This document shows, piece by piece, positions 1-7,826 of a stretch of 20,906 nt of DNA. The DNA is taken from assembly GCA_964621645.1 (NCBI GenBank), contig CAZUMH010000061.1, positions 1 to 20,906 of the forward strand, in the 5' to 3' direction. The translations under genes and the position numbers were made by a program. The DNA is from CAZUMH01 sp964621645 (lineage in GTDB: Bacteria; Zhuqueibacterota; QNDG01; JAGLOF01). Numbering within the stretch: position 1 is the first letter of the stretch; every line of letters begins with the position of its first letter. Under the pieces are notes generated by a model. That model made no database searches, had not been told where the DNA came from, and was given only the letters and a program-made list of their open reading frames with translations.

Positions 1-46
1 TATCTCCGGGGCTTTATATTTATAACAGCCCGATTCCGGACTCAAA

Positions 47-1957
47 TTAAAAATACCTGGGCAGGGATATCCTTATCCATTCATCCCCGTGATAGCCGAA
101 GTGGCTGGCCACCGTTTTTTTTGTCAGCTCGAAGAGTGAGACACTGCCATGGATCGGTATCGAGTCCGGATCCTTGGCGAAGTGGGGATTATAGTACTCC
201 CGGCAGTCGGTACTGGGATTATCCCGATCAGGACGCAGAAAATTGATGAGATCCATAGCCCTGGCTTCGTCTATTTTCCTGCCCCGTTTTGCCTCATCGA
301 TAGCCTGCAGAATCTGATTGTTGAGTTCATCGTACCGCCACTGGAAATCGTTCTGCCGGCCGTCAGCGATACGGCAGATCCATTTCTCCATGGCCCGCAG
401 CCGCATCTCGGGCGTGATGCAGTGGTTGCTCACCAGGGTCACCCGGTACTTGTTCTCCCGCTGCGGCGCGAAGTAAAAGGTGCTCGGGCAGTTGGCGTCC
501 ACCCGGTGCAGCACATTGATGTAGCGCCGCTCACCGAAGTAATCCTTGTTGTAGGGCGTCTTTTTAAACAGGTCGCTCAGACCCTTGAAAACTTTATAAA
601 GAGTGTAGAACAATTTTATTAGAACGAGATGCCGAATTACATACCATAACGTGCCAAGAATATCAAGCAGGAATCTGAACAAGCGCGGTAAGATATCCCA
701 GTTGAATTTTTTCCAGAGATTCTCGTTGAAGTCATCGAGGTAATCCGCAGGATAGCGGTAATCGTCCCATCGCACCATGAGACCCTTCTCCGGCGCTGGT
801 GTGCCGTATTTCTCTCGTGCTTTCTGGATGTATATCTCGTTGGGCAGAGCACTGCGATAGTGGATGGATATACCATCGAGGTAGGGGAATGGATCCGTGC
901 CGATGTTGGCTCCCGCTTCCACCACACAAGCCCGTCCCGACTGGCCGTCCGCCAGGGGATAGAACCAGGAGACCCCCCGGGGTGTATCCGTAATCTGCCG
1001 CACCGCATCTTCAATGGTAGAAGAGGATTGAATCACATGACGGTTTAGAGCCAGGGAGTTCAGCCCCGGTCGGTCCGGGTTGCAGAGGCTGTTCATGTTC
1101 ACGTCCACCCCGATAGCCAGACCATTCAGATTCATTGCCGCAATTGCTCCCACGAATCCGGGGGCGGTCTGGCTCACGAAGGGGATGGCCTTATCCCCGT
1201 TCTCGTCATATGGTTGACAGATCATCAGACAAGCCGCCTTGTGGAAGACATCTCCGGTGGGAAACATGAAATCACGGCCGAAGAAATGAGCATCGTTCTC
1301 CACAATTTCCCTCCCCTGGATGGAGAAGGCATTGCACATGAGAGGGACCTTGAGCATCGCGGGAAGGACCCCCTTCTTACGGAAGATCTTCCCGGTGAAG
1401 AGATGGGCGAAGAGCATATCAATACCGAAGTTGAGCATCCAGAGATCGTCTTCGGTTACCTCGGTCTCCGGATTGATGGTCTGACATCCCTTCAACAGCC
1501 CCTCAATCTCCCGATGGTACTGCCGGGGCACATCGGGACCGATGACCTTCTGGCAAGAATCCCCCAGAATTTCCATGAGCACGTCGATGAGGTGCTTCAC
1601 CACGCTGGACGATTTCGCTAGATTCGGTATGTTGATAAGTTCGAAGATGGCATTGTCGATGTAGACATTGCTCATCAGGTACACCTCATGTTCGGCCATC
1701 AGCCCCATGAGCATTCCCAGAGCAAATCCTTTTCCTTCGATGTAGTAAACCCGTTTCGGCTCACCGGTGCCATGATTGACGGCCGTCTCATGCTCCGCCA
1801 GCATCCCCAGCCGCTCGATTCCCTGCTCCTCCACAACCAGGTATCCGCCTTGTCTGGCCCAGGATCTGTACTTCTCATCCCGGGAAAAATCTTTGACGGC
1901 AAAGCCGTCCTGTGCAAAGGCCGCTTTGATCTTCTTGAATCGTTGTGCAGGTGACAT
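47..1957 (-). CDS. C45-like autoproteolytic Ntn-hydrolase/acyltransferase family protein
   Basis: The 636-aa protein resembles the acyl-CoA:6-aminopenicillanate acyltransferase / peptidase C45 group, in which an internal Cys becomes the N-terminal nucleophile after self-cleavage. The likely nucleophile is C208, in VPLMCNAF, followed by the family-like GRDFMF (227-232) and by PGFVGAIAAMNLNGLAIG (266-283). The 207-residue segment before C208 is long for a propeptide. A hydrophobic, aromatic-rich stretch at about 421-462 interrupts the C-terminal half and may be a membrane-contacting insertion. No signal peptide is evident. The ATG at 1955-1957 follows AGGAGGG at 1964-1970 with 6-nt spacing, an excellent start. 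The gene diverges from the serine dehydratase. I saw no convincing terminator in the 46 bases downstream. The substrate (acyl amide, bile-salt-like or peptide) cannot be told from sequence. Family assignment is moderately sure, function is not. Confidence 0.75.
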   Translation of the reverse strand: MSPAQRFKKIKAAFAQDGFAVKDFSRDEKYRSWARQGGYLVVEEQGIERLGMLAEHETAVNHGTGEPKRVYYIEGKGFALGMLMGLMAEHEVYLMSNVYIDNAIFELINIPNLAKSSSVVKHLIDVLMEILGDSCQKVIGPDVPRQYHREIEGLLKGCQTINPETEVTEDDLWMLNFGIDMLFAHLFTGKIFRKKGVLPAMLKVPLMCNAFSIQGREIVENDAHFFGRDFMFPTGDVFHKAACLMICQPYDENGDKAIPFVSQTAPGFVGAIAAMNLNGLAIGVDVNMNSLCNPDRPGLNSLALNRHVIQSSSTIEDAVRQITDTPRGVSWFYPLADGQSGRACVVEAGANIGTDPFPYLDGISIHYRSALPNEIYIQKAREKYGTPAPEKGLMVRWDDYRYPADYLDDFNENLWKKFNWDILPRLFRFLLDILGTLWYVIRHLVLIKLFYTLYKVFKGLSDLFKKTPYNKDYFGERRYINVLHRVDANCPSTFYFAPQRENKYRVTLVSNHCITPEMRLRAMEKWICRIADGRQNDFQWRYDELNNQILQAIDEAKRGRKIDEARAMDLINFLRPDRDNPSTDCREYYNPHFAKDPDSIPIHGSVSLFELTKKTVASHFGYHGDEWIRISLPRYF

Positions 1958-2138
1958 GATAAACCCTCCTGTTTATATCCACCCCTGATGAATAGTGCTG
2001 AATACGGGAAAGTCAGGCCACCGCGGAGGCGAGGCATTCGGAAGGTAAAACGTGGTAAGAATTGTAAAACGAAGACCGCAACGTGGAAAGTGAAATTAAA
2101 CGGAACAGTTGTTTCCTTGCCCCTCTCCTAGGCGCAGC

Positions 2139-2156
2139 CAAAGTATACACACTTTG
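2139..2156. promoter_or_regulatory. Inverted repeat, possible operator between divergent genes
   Basis: CAAAGT and ACTTTG form a perfect 6-bp inverted repeat around a 6-nt spacer. It lies about 43 bases upstream of the proposed -35 box of the serine dehydratase gene, in the divergent intergenic region. No T-run follows, so it is not a terminator. An operator role is only inferred from form and position. Confidence 0.25.
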
Positions 2157-2198
2157 ATAATAGGAGTCAAGTCAAATGTTCAGTCTGCAGAATTCTCC

Positions 2199-2227
2199 TT
2201 GCATATTTTCTCCATCATGCCTACACT
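2199..2227 (+). promoter_or_regulatory. Predicted sigma70-type promoter of the serine dehydratase gene
   Basis: TTGCAT (2199-2204), a 17-bp spacer and TACACT (2222-2227) form a moderate sigma70-like promoter. Transcription would start near 2234. That puts the ATG at 2228 outside the message and leaves a short leader containing AAGGAG (2247-2252), which favours the start at 2258. Confidence 0.4.
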
Positions 2228-2257
2228 ATGCCAAATACATGTATCCAAGGAGCGGAT

Positions 2258-3832
2258 ATGCCTTCTGGTTCCGGAACAATCTATCCCAGTATTTTCAACG
2301 ATGTCATCGGCCCGGTGATGCGGGGCCCTTCCAGTTCCCACTGCGCCGCCGCCCTGCGCATCGGCCGCATCTGCCGGGACCTGATGCAGGGCGAGATCAG
2401 GACGGTACAGGTACAATTTGATCCGTCAGGTTCCCTGGCGACGACCCATGCCACCCATGGCTCGGACATGGGATTATCCGGAGGACTGTTAGGATGGGAT
2501 GCAGCCGATCCGCGCCTGCCTGAATCGGAAACGCATCTGGCCAGCTCCGGCATCGAAATGAATATAAAAATCAGCCCAATGGCTGCCATCCACCCCAACA
2601 CCTACCTGATAACGTTGGGAGGAAAAGAGCGTCGAACCGTACAGGCGCTCTCCACCGGCGGCGGCATGATCGAGATTACCGGGATCGACGGAGTCCCCCT
2701 CTCCCTGAAAGGTGATTATTACGAAACGCTGCTCTTTTTATCCGGCCCTGGATGGGATAGTCCACCTGCTATTAAAGAAGCAGCGGAAAACATCATTGTA
2801 AAAACCGGGAAAGACACAACCATTATCCAGATACAGGCGCGGCAGCCCCTGCCCCAGGCCCTGCAGGAACAGCTCGATCAGAGGGAGGATGTCAGGACAG
2901 TAAGAGATATCAGGCCGGTGCTGCCGGTGCTTTCCCGCCGGGATCTCCGGGTCCCCTTTATTAGCTGCAGTGAGATGATGCAGGAAGGAAGATATGAGGG
3001 AAAGCCCCTCTGGCAGGCGGCACTGGATTATGAAAGTGAACGGTCCGGCTTTGCTCCTTCGGAAATAATAGAACGGATGCAGACAATAGTGACGATTATG
3101 CGGGACGGCATCAGGGAGGGGCTGGCAGGAACTGATTACGGGGATCGGATACTTCCCTGTCAGTCAGGAGATTTTCGTCGAGCCTGGCGGCAGGGATCGC
3201 TGCTTCCCGGCGACCTGCAGAACCGGGCTGTCCTCTATGTATCGGCTTTGATGGAAATAAAGAGTTCTCAGGGACTGATTGTCGCGGCGCCCACTGCCGG
3301 CTCCTGCGGGGCCCTGCCGGGAGCCGTATTCGCCGCCGTGGATGAAATGAAACTCGGGGAAGAAGAGACGGTAAAGGGACTGCTTGCCGCCGGCCTGGTG
3401 GGGATATTCATCGCCGCGGCCTCCACCTTCGCCGCCGAGATCTGCGGCTGCCAGGCCGAATGCGGCGCCGCGTCCGGTATGGCCGCCGCGGCCCTTGCGG
3501 GATTGACCGGTGGTAACGCACGAATTTCCCTCCGGGCCGCCTCTCTGGCACTGCAGAACATCTTCGGACTCACCTGCGATCCCGTAGCCAACCGGGTGGA
3601 AGTCCCCTGTCTTGGCAAGAACGTCCTGGCCGCGGTCAACGCCCTGGCCTGTGCCAACATGGCCCTGGCCGGCTACAATCCCGTCATCCCCCTAGACGAA
3701 GTAATCGCGGCCATGCACCAGGCCGGGAGCAGTCTCCCTTCCGAACTGCGCTGCACCGGACTGGGAGGATTGTCGGTTACACCGACATCCAGGAAAATCG
3801 CCGAAAAGCTGGATAAAAAGCGGAGTGGTTGA
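2258..3832 (+). CDS. sdaA: L-serine ammonia-lyase (dehydratase), iron-sulfur-dependent, single chain
   Basis: Deaminates L-serine to pyruvate and ammonia in the cytoplasm with a catalytic [4Fe-4S] cluster. The 524-aa protein fuses a beta domain (GPSSSH at 23-28), a middle region of about 150-225 with ACT-like alternation of strands and helices, and the catalytic alpha domain (APTAGSCG at 344-351, GCQAECG at 397-403). C398, C440 (LTCDPV) and C451 (PCLGKN) have the 42- and 11-residue spacing of the three cluster cysteines known in the family. At 524 aa it is longer than the roughly 455-aa single-chain enzymes without ACT. An in-frame ATG at 2228 exists, but AAGGAG (2247-2252) sits 5 nt before the ATG at 2258 and the promoter overlaps the upstream one, so 2258 is chosen. 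The TGA stop (3830-3832) is also the first three bases of an inverted-repeat element. Confidence 0.93.
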   Translation: MPSGSGTIYPSIFNDVIGPVMRGPSSSHCAAALRIGRICRDLMQGEIRTVQVQFDPSGSLATTHATHGSDMGLSGGLLGWDAADPRLPESETHLASSGIEMNIKISPMAAIHPNTYLITLGGKERRTVQALSTGGGMIEITGIDGVPLSLKGDYYETLLFLSGPGWDSPPAIKEAAENIIVKTGKDTTIIQIQARQPLPQALQEQLDQREDVRTVRDIRPVLPVLSRRDLRVPFISCSEMMQEGRYEGKPLWQAALDYESERSGFAPSEIIERMQTIVTIMRDGIREGLAGTDYGDRILPCQSGDFRRAWRQGSLLPGDLQNRAVLYVSALMEIKSSQGLIVAAPTAGSCGALPGAVFAAVDEMKLGEEETVKGLLAAGLVGIFIAAASTFAAEICGCQAECGAASGMAAAALAGLTGGNARISLRAASLALQNIFGLTCDPVANRVEVPCLGKNVLAAVNALACANMALAGYNPVIPLDEVIAAMHQAGSSLPSELRCTGLGGLSVTPTSRKIAEKLDKKRSG

Positions 3833-3915
3833 CCTTGTGACAAATCTTCTCGTCAAACACCCAGGAAAATAACCGGCTGCTGCAGGACTTTTTGGGTCGA
3901 CTGGTCACAAGGTCA
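3830..3915. repeat. 86-bp inverted-repeat element, copy 1 (starts at stop codon)
   Basis: The left arm 3830-3846 and right arm 3899-3915 form a 17-position stem. The outer 12 pairs (TGACCTTGTGAC / GTCACAAGGTCA) are perfect and 15 of 17 positions pair overall. The core is 52 nt and holds its own weaker pairing (ACCCA with TGGGT). The first three bases are the stop codon of the serine dehydratase gene. It is identical in total length to copy 2 at 4929-5014, and the arms match copy 2 at 15/17 (left) and 16/17 (right), while the cores are not alignable by eye. No flanking target duplication and no T-run are seen. Confidence 0.85.
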
Positions 3916-3944
3916 CTACGTGCGATACATCAGATGAATTTCTC

Positions 3945-3973
3945 TTGCAATTCACCGCTGTCACTCGTATACT
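3945..3973 (+). promoter_or_regulatory. Predicted sigma70-type promoter of the 4Fe-4S protein gene
   Basis: TTGCAA (3945-3950), a 17-bp spacer and TATACT (3968-3973, 5 of 6 consensus) lie 30 bases downstream of the first inverted-repeat element. Transcription would start near 3980. The TTG of the -35 box could be misread as a start codon for the following gene, but the promoter argues against that. Confidence 0.55.
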
Positions 3974-4010
3974 ACCCTTACATTCATTCTATTTTTCGGA
4001 GTGCTTCGCC

Positions 4011-4931
4011 ATGAAATCATCCCCCGCCCGCAGAGCGGCAGCCCGGGCCTTTCACCGGGAAGCAAAAGAGTCTTCTTCCGTGACCTTCTGGGACTGGGTG
4101 CACGGCGTGATCTATTCCCGCTGGCCCTATTTCTACATCGGCGTGGCCACCGGAGAACACCCCCTGGCCCGCATGTTTATCCCGATATATTCTTTCCTTT
4201 CCCGCTGGCTTTTTCATCCCTCCAAGCAGAAAGGGAAAATACAGGCGCAGCGTTTTGCCGACGGCTATCACGGCAAGGTGGTCACCACCACCGGCGCCCG
4301 CCAGCTGGTGACCCTGAATGAAAACCTTGATCTCGGCGATCTGGAGCAGATTATCCCCTACAACCGGGCCAGAGATCTCATTCTGAAAAATCCCGATCAT
4401 ATCGCTGTCCTTGACTGCCCCTGCCGGGTGGTGCGAAAGAATCCCTGCCTTCCCCTGGATGTCTGTCTCATCATCGGTGAACCGTTCGCTTCCTACGTGG
4501 TGGAGCATCATCCGGGCCGGGCCCGGTACATCACCAGTGAGGAAGCCGAAACAATCCTGGAAGAGGAGCACGCCCGCGGCCATGTGCATCACGCCTTTTT
4601 CAAGGACGCCATGCTGGGACGCTTCTACGCCATCTGCAACTGCTGCTCCTGCTGCTGCGGCGCCATGCAGGCCCGGCAGAACGGTGTACCCATGCTGGCC
4701 TCTTCCGGATATGTGATCCGGCATAAGGAGGATATCTGCACCGCCTGCGGAGACTGCGCCGTGGCCTGCCCCTTCGGAGCCCTGAAAATCAGGGATGGAA
4801 AATTGAGTGTCTTGGAGTCCGTCTGCATGGGATGCGGCGTTTGTGTCAGCGTCTGCTCCAATAGTGCCATGAGCCTGGAGCGCGCCCCTCATCGGGGTGA
4901 ACCGCTGGAGGTGGCGGAACTTATAAAATGA
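4011..4931 (+). CDS. Cysteine-rich 4Fe-4S ferredoxin-domain protein
   Basis: The 306-aa protein is probably a cytoplasmic or membrane-associated redox or metal-cluster protein. The C-terminal part holds two classical [4Fe-4S] motifs: C243-x2-C246-x2-C249-x3-C253 and C272-x2-C275-x2-C278-x3-C282. Further upstream are two extra cysteine groups: C136-x-C138 with C146 and C152, and the dense CNCCSCCCG at 209-217, giving six more cysteines. These could hold additional clusters or metal. The N-terminal third has aromatic, partly hydrophobic stretches (about 37-68) but no clear signal peptide. I chose the ATG at 4011, with GGAG at 3998-4001, because a longer reading from TTG at 3945 would begin inside the -35 box. 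The TGA stop (4929-4931) is the beginning of the second inverted-repeat element. The partner and the reaction are unknown. Confidence 0.85.
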   Translation: MKSSPARRAAARAFHREAKESSSVTFWDWVHGVIYSRWPYFYIGVATGEHPLARMFIPIYSFLSRWLFHPSKQKGKIQAQRFADGYHGKVVTTTGARQLVTLNENLDLGDLEQIIPYNRARDLILKNPDHIAVLDCPCRVVRKNPCLPLDVCLIIGEPFASYVVEHHPGRARYITSEEAETILEEEHARGHVHHAFFKDAMLGRFYAICNCCSCCCGAMQARQNGVPMLASSGYVIRHKEDICTACGDCAVACPFGALKIRDGKLSVLESVCMGCGVCVSVCSNSAMSLERAPHRGEPLEVAELIK

Positions 4932-5014
4932 CCTTGTGGCAAGTCCATCATCAATGTTCTGCGGAACCCGGTTACCTTTCTCCGGATTCGACAGGGAGAC
5001 TTGTCACAAGGTCA
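4929..5014. repeat. 86-bp inverted-repeat element, copy 2 (starts at stop codon)
   Basis: The left arm 4929-4945 and right arm 4998-5014 pair over 17 positions, 16 by Watson-Crick pairs and one as a G-T (G-U in RNA) wobble. The 52-nt core contains further short pairing (CGGA with TCCG). The first three bases are the TGA stop of the 4Fe-4S gene. The element fills the space between that gene and the convergent S9 hydrolase gene that ends at 5030. Length and arms match copy 1 at 3830-3915, the core does not. Confidence 0.85.
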
Positions 5015-5029
5015 CGCTCCCCCATATCG

Positions 5030-6112
5030 TTATCGATATCCCGCCTCGTGCACTTCTTCCACACTGGCAAAAGGTCTGGGTGGATTCAGATAGCCGGCCA
5101 GAAACGTATAAATTTTCAGCCGGATCGCCATAGCGCTCTTCAGGTCCATGCGGTCGAAGCTGTGCCCGCCAGGCTGATCCTGATATATCTCGTATTCGAA
5201 ATTCTTATCGGCGGCCTTCAGCGCCTGGATGAGATGTTCCACCTCCAGCACATTAACATCCTCATCATTGGTGTTGCTGTGAATGAGCAGCGGTGTCTGC
5301 AGCTTTTCGGCGTTCCAGGCCGGGGAGCGGCGCCGGTACTCATTCACATCCTCATAGGCGGTCTTGCCGATGTGGTAATCGGCGCTGTAGAGATCACGGT
5401 ATCCCTGGGTTTTGTATCCCATGCGGGCCACTAGATCGCTTACCGGGACTCCTGCGAAAGCAACTTTGTAATCCTTGGGATGATTGAAGATGTTGAACAG
5501 GGTGATGAGACCGCCGTGGCTCCACCCCAGAATCCCCACCCGGTTCTTATCCACAAAATCGTAATTCTCGACCATATAATTGCGCCCGGCATAGACGTCC
5601 TCCACTTCCAAACCGCCGTAATCGATCATCCGGTACATCCCCAAGCCATAGCCGGTACTGCCCCGATATTCGGTGGCGATGACAATATATCCCTGCGCCA
5701 TGAGCTCGCGGATAATATGGGCATAGTAGGTGCTGAAATTGGAGTGGACCCCGCCGTGCGGGAAAACCAGCAGTGGATATTTCTTGTCCCGGTCGATCCA
5801 TTTGGGGATAAAAATATAGGAATAAAATTTAATCGGATTCCCGGCTCCCTGAGCGGTTGGATTGGATTCCCTGGCCGGAGGAGGCCCCACATGACGCACC
5901 TTGTCGATATACGCCACGTCCCCCACCTTATTGTACCAGAGCACATCGTCGATATTTTTCATCAGAGCATCGAATTCATGTTGCAGATAATCAAAGCGGC
6001 GCTCAAGTCCGCTGATACGCTGCTCCAGATTTTCCGTGGATCCGGTCTGTGCAGCCAGGGGCATCACCGCCGCAAAGCTCACTGCCACGATAAAGAGAAT
6101 AATCTTTCGCAT
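5030..6112 (-). CDS. Secreted alpha/beta-hydrolase, prolyl oligopeptidase (S9) family
   Basis: The 360-aa protein has a Sec signal peptide (1-21, cleavage likely at LAA|Q), a short predicted coiled coil at about 26-55 and an S9-type alpha/beta-hydrolase domain from about 95. The catalytic triad is readable: S198 in GWSHGG, D283 in NDEDV and H317 in GGHSF, with HGG at 119-121 as oxyanion region. It lacks the beta-propeller of full-length prolyl oligopeptidase, DPP-IV or acylaminoacyl peptidase and so is a compact, periplasmic or secreted peptidase/esterase. AGGAG lies 6 nt before the ATG. It is the last gene of a same-strand run with the aldehyde dehydrogenase (77-nt gap) and the DUF362 gene, and it converges on the 4Fe-4S gene. 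Substrate unknown. Confidence 0.85.
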   Translation of the reverse strand: MRKIILFIVAVSFAAVMPLAAQTGSTENLEQRISGLERRFDYLQHEFDALMKNIDDVLWYNKVGDVAYIDKVRHVGPPPARESNPTAQGAGNPIKFYSYIFIPKWIDRDKKYPLLVFPHGGVHSNFSTYYAHIIRELMAQGYIVIATEYRGSTGYGLGMYRMIDYGGLEVEDVYAGRNYMVENYDFVDKNRVGILGWSHGGLITLFNIFNHPKDYKVAFAGVPVSDLVARMGYKTQGYRDLYSADYHIGKTAYEDVNEYRRRSPAWNAEKLQTPLLIHSNTNDEDVNVLEVEHLIQALKAADKNFEYEIYQDQPGGHSFDRMDLKSAMAIRLKIYTFLAGYLNPPRPFASVEEVHEAGYR

Positions 6113-6189
6113 GACTCGCTCCTGTTTAGAGTTAACAGTAATCCTTAAGGGAACTAAAATTTTTCCTCATGCCCCCCACATATCCGCTT

Positions 6190-7767
6190 TTACAGTCTGT
6201 CCTTGACAGGACGGTTGAGCAGCATGTCGGCTCCCATCTTTCTTACAACCGGAAAGAGCGCTTTTAATCTTTCGGACAGGTTTTTTGAGAACAGCAGCCG
6301 CATAGACTCCGAAAGAGCTGTATTCGTCTCTTCACGGTAGGGGAACCACCATAATTTCTTCCTGCGGTCCTGGGGGTCGCGATTGATGTATTTGACGTTG
6401 AGCATCTCATCGAGGCCCTTTTCTCCGTGCACCCAGCCGATACCGCTGTCCTTAAGACCGGTCCATCCGGCTTCGGGCATACCGAATGATACAATGGCAT
6501 CGTTTATCATTACCGTACCCGACTCCATGAGACGGGCCAGTCTGCGGCCTCTTTTTTTATCCCCGGCCCAAATAGTAGCAGACAATCCATAGCGGGAGCT
6601 GTTCGCCAGACGCACCGCTTCCTCATCATCCCGTACCGGAGTTACAAAAACAATGGGACCGAATACCTCATCCATCTCCTCCCGGGCTTTTTCTGCTCGC
6701 CTCAGGATCACCGTGGGTTCAAAGAAATACCCGGGCCGGTCCCGCAGAGCATTTCCTCCGGTGATGATCCGGTCTCCCTCCGCCAGGCTCCGCTTTACTA
6801 TTTTTTCTATTTTTCGGAGCTGTTCCTGGTTGGCCAGGGGCCCAATATCGGTGAAGGGTGATTCACCCTCGCCCAGGCGCAGGGTCCTTGTCTTTTCAAT
6901 CAGCCTGTCCAGGAATACGTTAAAGATACCGCTATCGACAAACACCCGTTCGATCCCGTTGCAGTTCTGACCGCAATTGCTGAAACCGCCCCAGACAATA
7001 CCGCTGCTGGTGTATTCGATGTCCGCGTCACCGCAGACGATAGCCGCATCGCTGCCTCCCATTTCAAGGACGCATTTCTTCAGTCGCGCGGCCGCATGGC
7101 GATAGATTTCCCCTCCCACCTTGGTGGAACCGGTGAAAAATATCTTCTTCACTCCTGAGTCGACGAGAGCTCTCCCCTGTTCCTCGCCTCCGAAAACCAG
7201 TTGAAATACATCCTCCGGCAAGCCTGCTTCGATAAATATCTGCCGCATCCTCTGCGCCACCAGAGACGTGAACTCCGAGGGCTTCAGGAGAACGGCGTTG
7301 CCCGAAAGCAAGGCCGGAACCACACTCCCCAGCGGGATGAGCAGGGGCCAGTTCCAGGGTGAGATCATGCCCAACACCCCCAGAGGCTGAAAGATCATTC
7401 TACTCTCTCTTCTCAGGAAAAGAGGATGGTGCAGCGGCTGCCGGCGGTCATTGAGCAGGCGGCCGGCATGGGTCACATAATAACTCAGTACATCCAGAGA
7501 AGCCTGCACTTCCAAGCCCAGGGACTCCCCCAGGGGGCGTCCCATTTCACGGGTGATGGTAAGCGCGACTTCATCCTTTCTTTCAAGGAGAAGATGCTTG
7601 GCTCGTCGCAGAACCCGGCGGCGCTCCGCCAGCGTTTTATCACGCCAGAGAAGCCAGGCCTCTTCCGCCTTCTCAACCATTCCGGGAATAGCTGACACCG
7701 GCGTTTGGTCGACTCGGCCGATTTCTTTCAAGGTGGCCGGATTAATGGAAATAATCTTTTTTTTCAC
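6190..7767 (-). CDS. NAD(P)-dependent aldehyde dehydrogenase family protein
   Basis: The 525-aa protein oxidises an aldehyde to a carboxylic acid with NAD(P)+. Visible ALDH landmarks are PWNWP with N139, K162 in LLKPSE, FTGSTKVGG (211-219), general base E235 in LEMGG, catalytic C269 in the FxNxGQxC motif (262-269) and EVFGPI (367-372). A second Cys, C265, sits in the same loop. The C-terminus extends about 60 residues past the usual end of the fold and carries WWFPY (473-477). The start is GTG (7765-7767) with AGGAG about 11 nt upstream, a weak arrangement. The gene is 59 nt downstream of the DUF362 gene on the same strand. Succinate-semialdehyde or aromatic aldehyde enzymes are possible relatives, but substrate cannot be assigned. 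Confidence 0.9.
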   Translation of the reverse strand: MKKKIISINPATLKEIGRVDQTPVSAIPGMVEKAEEAWLLWRDKTLAERRRVLRRAKHLLLERKDEVALTITREMGRPLGESLGLEVQASLDVLSYYVTHAGRLLNDRRQPLHHPLFLRRESRMIFQPLGVLGMISPWNWPLLIPLGSVVPALLSGNAVLLKPSEFTSLVAQRMRQIFIEAGLPEDVFQLVFGGEEQGRALVDSGVKKIFFTGSTKVGGEIYRHAAARLKKCVLEMGGSDAAIVCGDADIEYTSSGIVWGGFSNCGQNCNGIERVFVDSGIFNVFLDRLIEKTRTLRLGEGESPFTDIGPLANQEQLRKIEKIVKRSLAEGDRIITGGNALRDRPGYFFEPTVILRRAEKAREEMDEVFGPIVFVTPVRDDEEAVRLANSSRYGLSATIWAGDKKRGRRLARLMESGTVMINDAIVSFGMPEAGWTGLKDSGIGWVHGEKGLDEMLNVKYINRDPQDRRKKLWWFPYREETNTALSESMRLLFSKNLSERLKALFPVVRKMGADMLLNRPVKDRL

Positions 7768-7826
7768 CTGATCACTGTCTCCTATCGGGAATTTCCGGTG
7801 ATTTGTTTCGGATCATGTATCTCTCC

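Noticed and set aside
1..46. Terminator for the C45-like gene (GGGCT/AGCCC)
   Set aside because: The pairing is only five bases around a 13-nt loop and no T-run follows on the minus strand.
4017..4892. Long minus-strand reading frame opposite the 4Fe-4S gene
   Set aside because: It is antisense to a gene with unmistakable ferredoxin motifs and has no family character of its own.
3830..5014. Composite transposon or integron attC sites
   Set aside because: The gene between the repeats is not a transposase or integrase, no target duplication is visible, and the arms lack the GTTRRRY/RYYYAAC core sites of attC.
4929..5030. Bidirectional Rho-independent terminator between convergent genes
   Set aside because: The stem is strong but there is no T-run on either side and the loop is 52 nt, unlike an intrinsic terminator.
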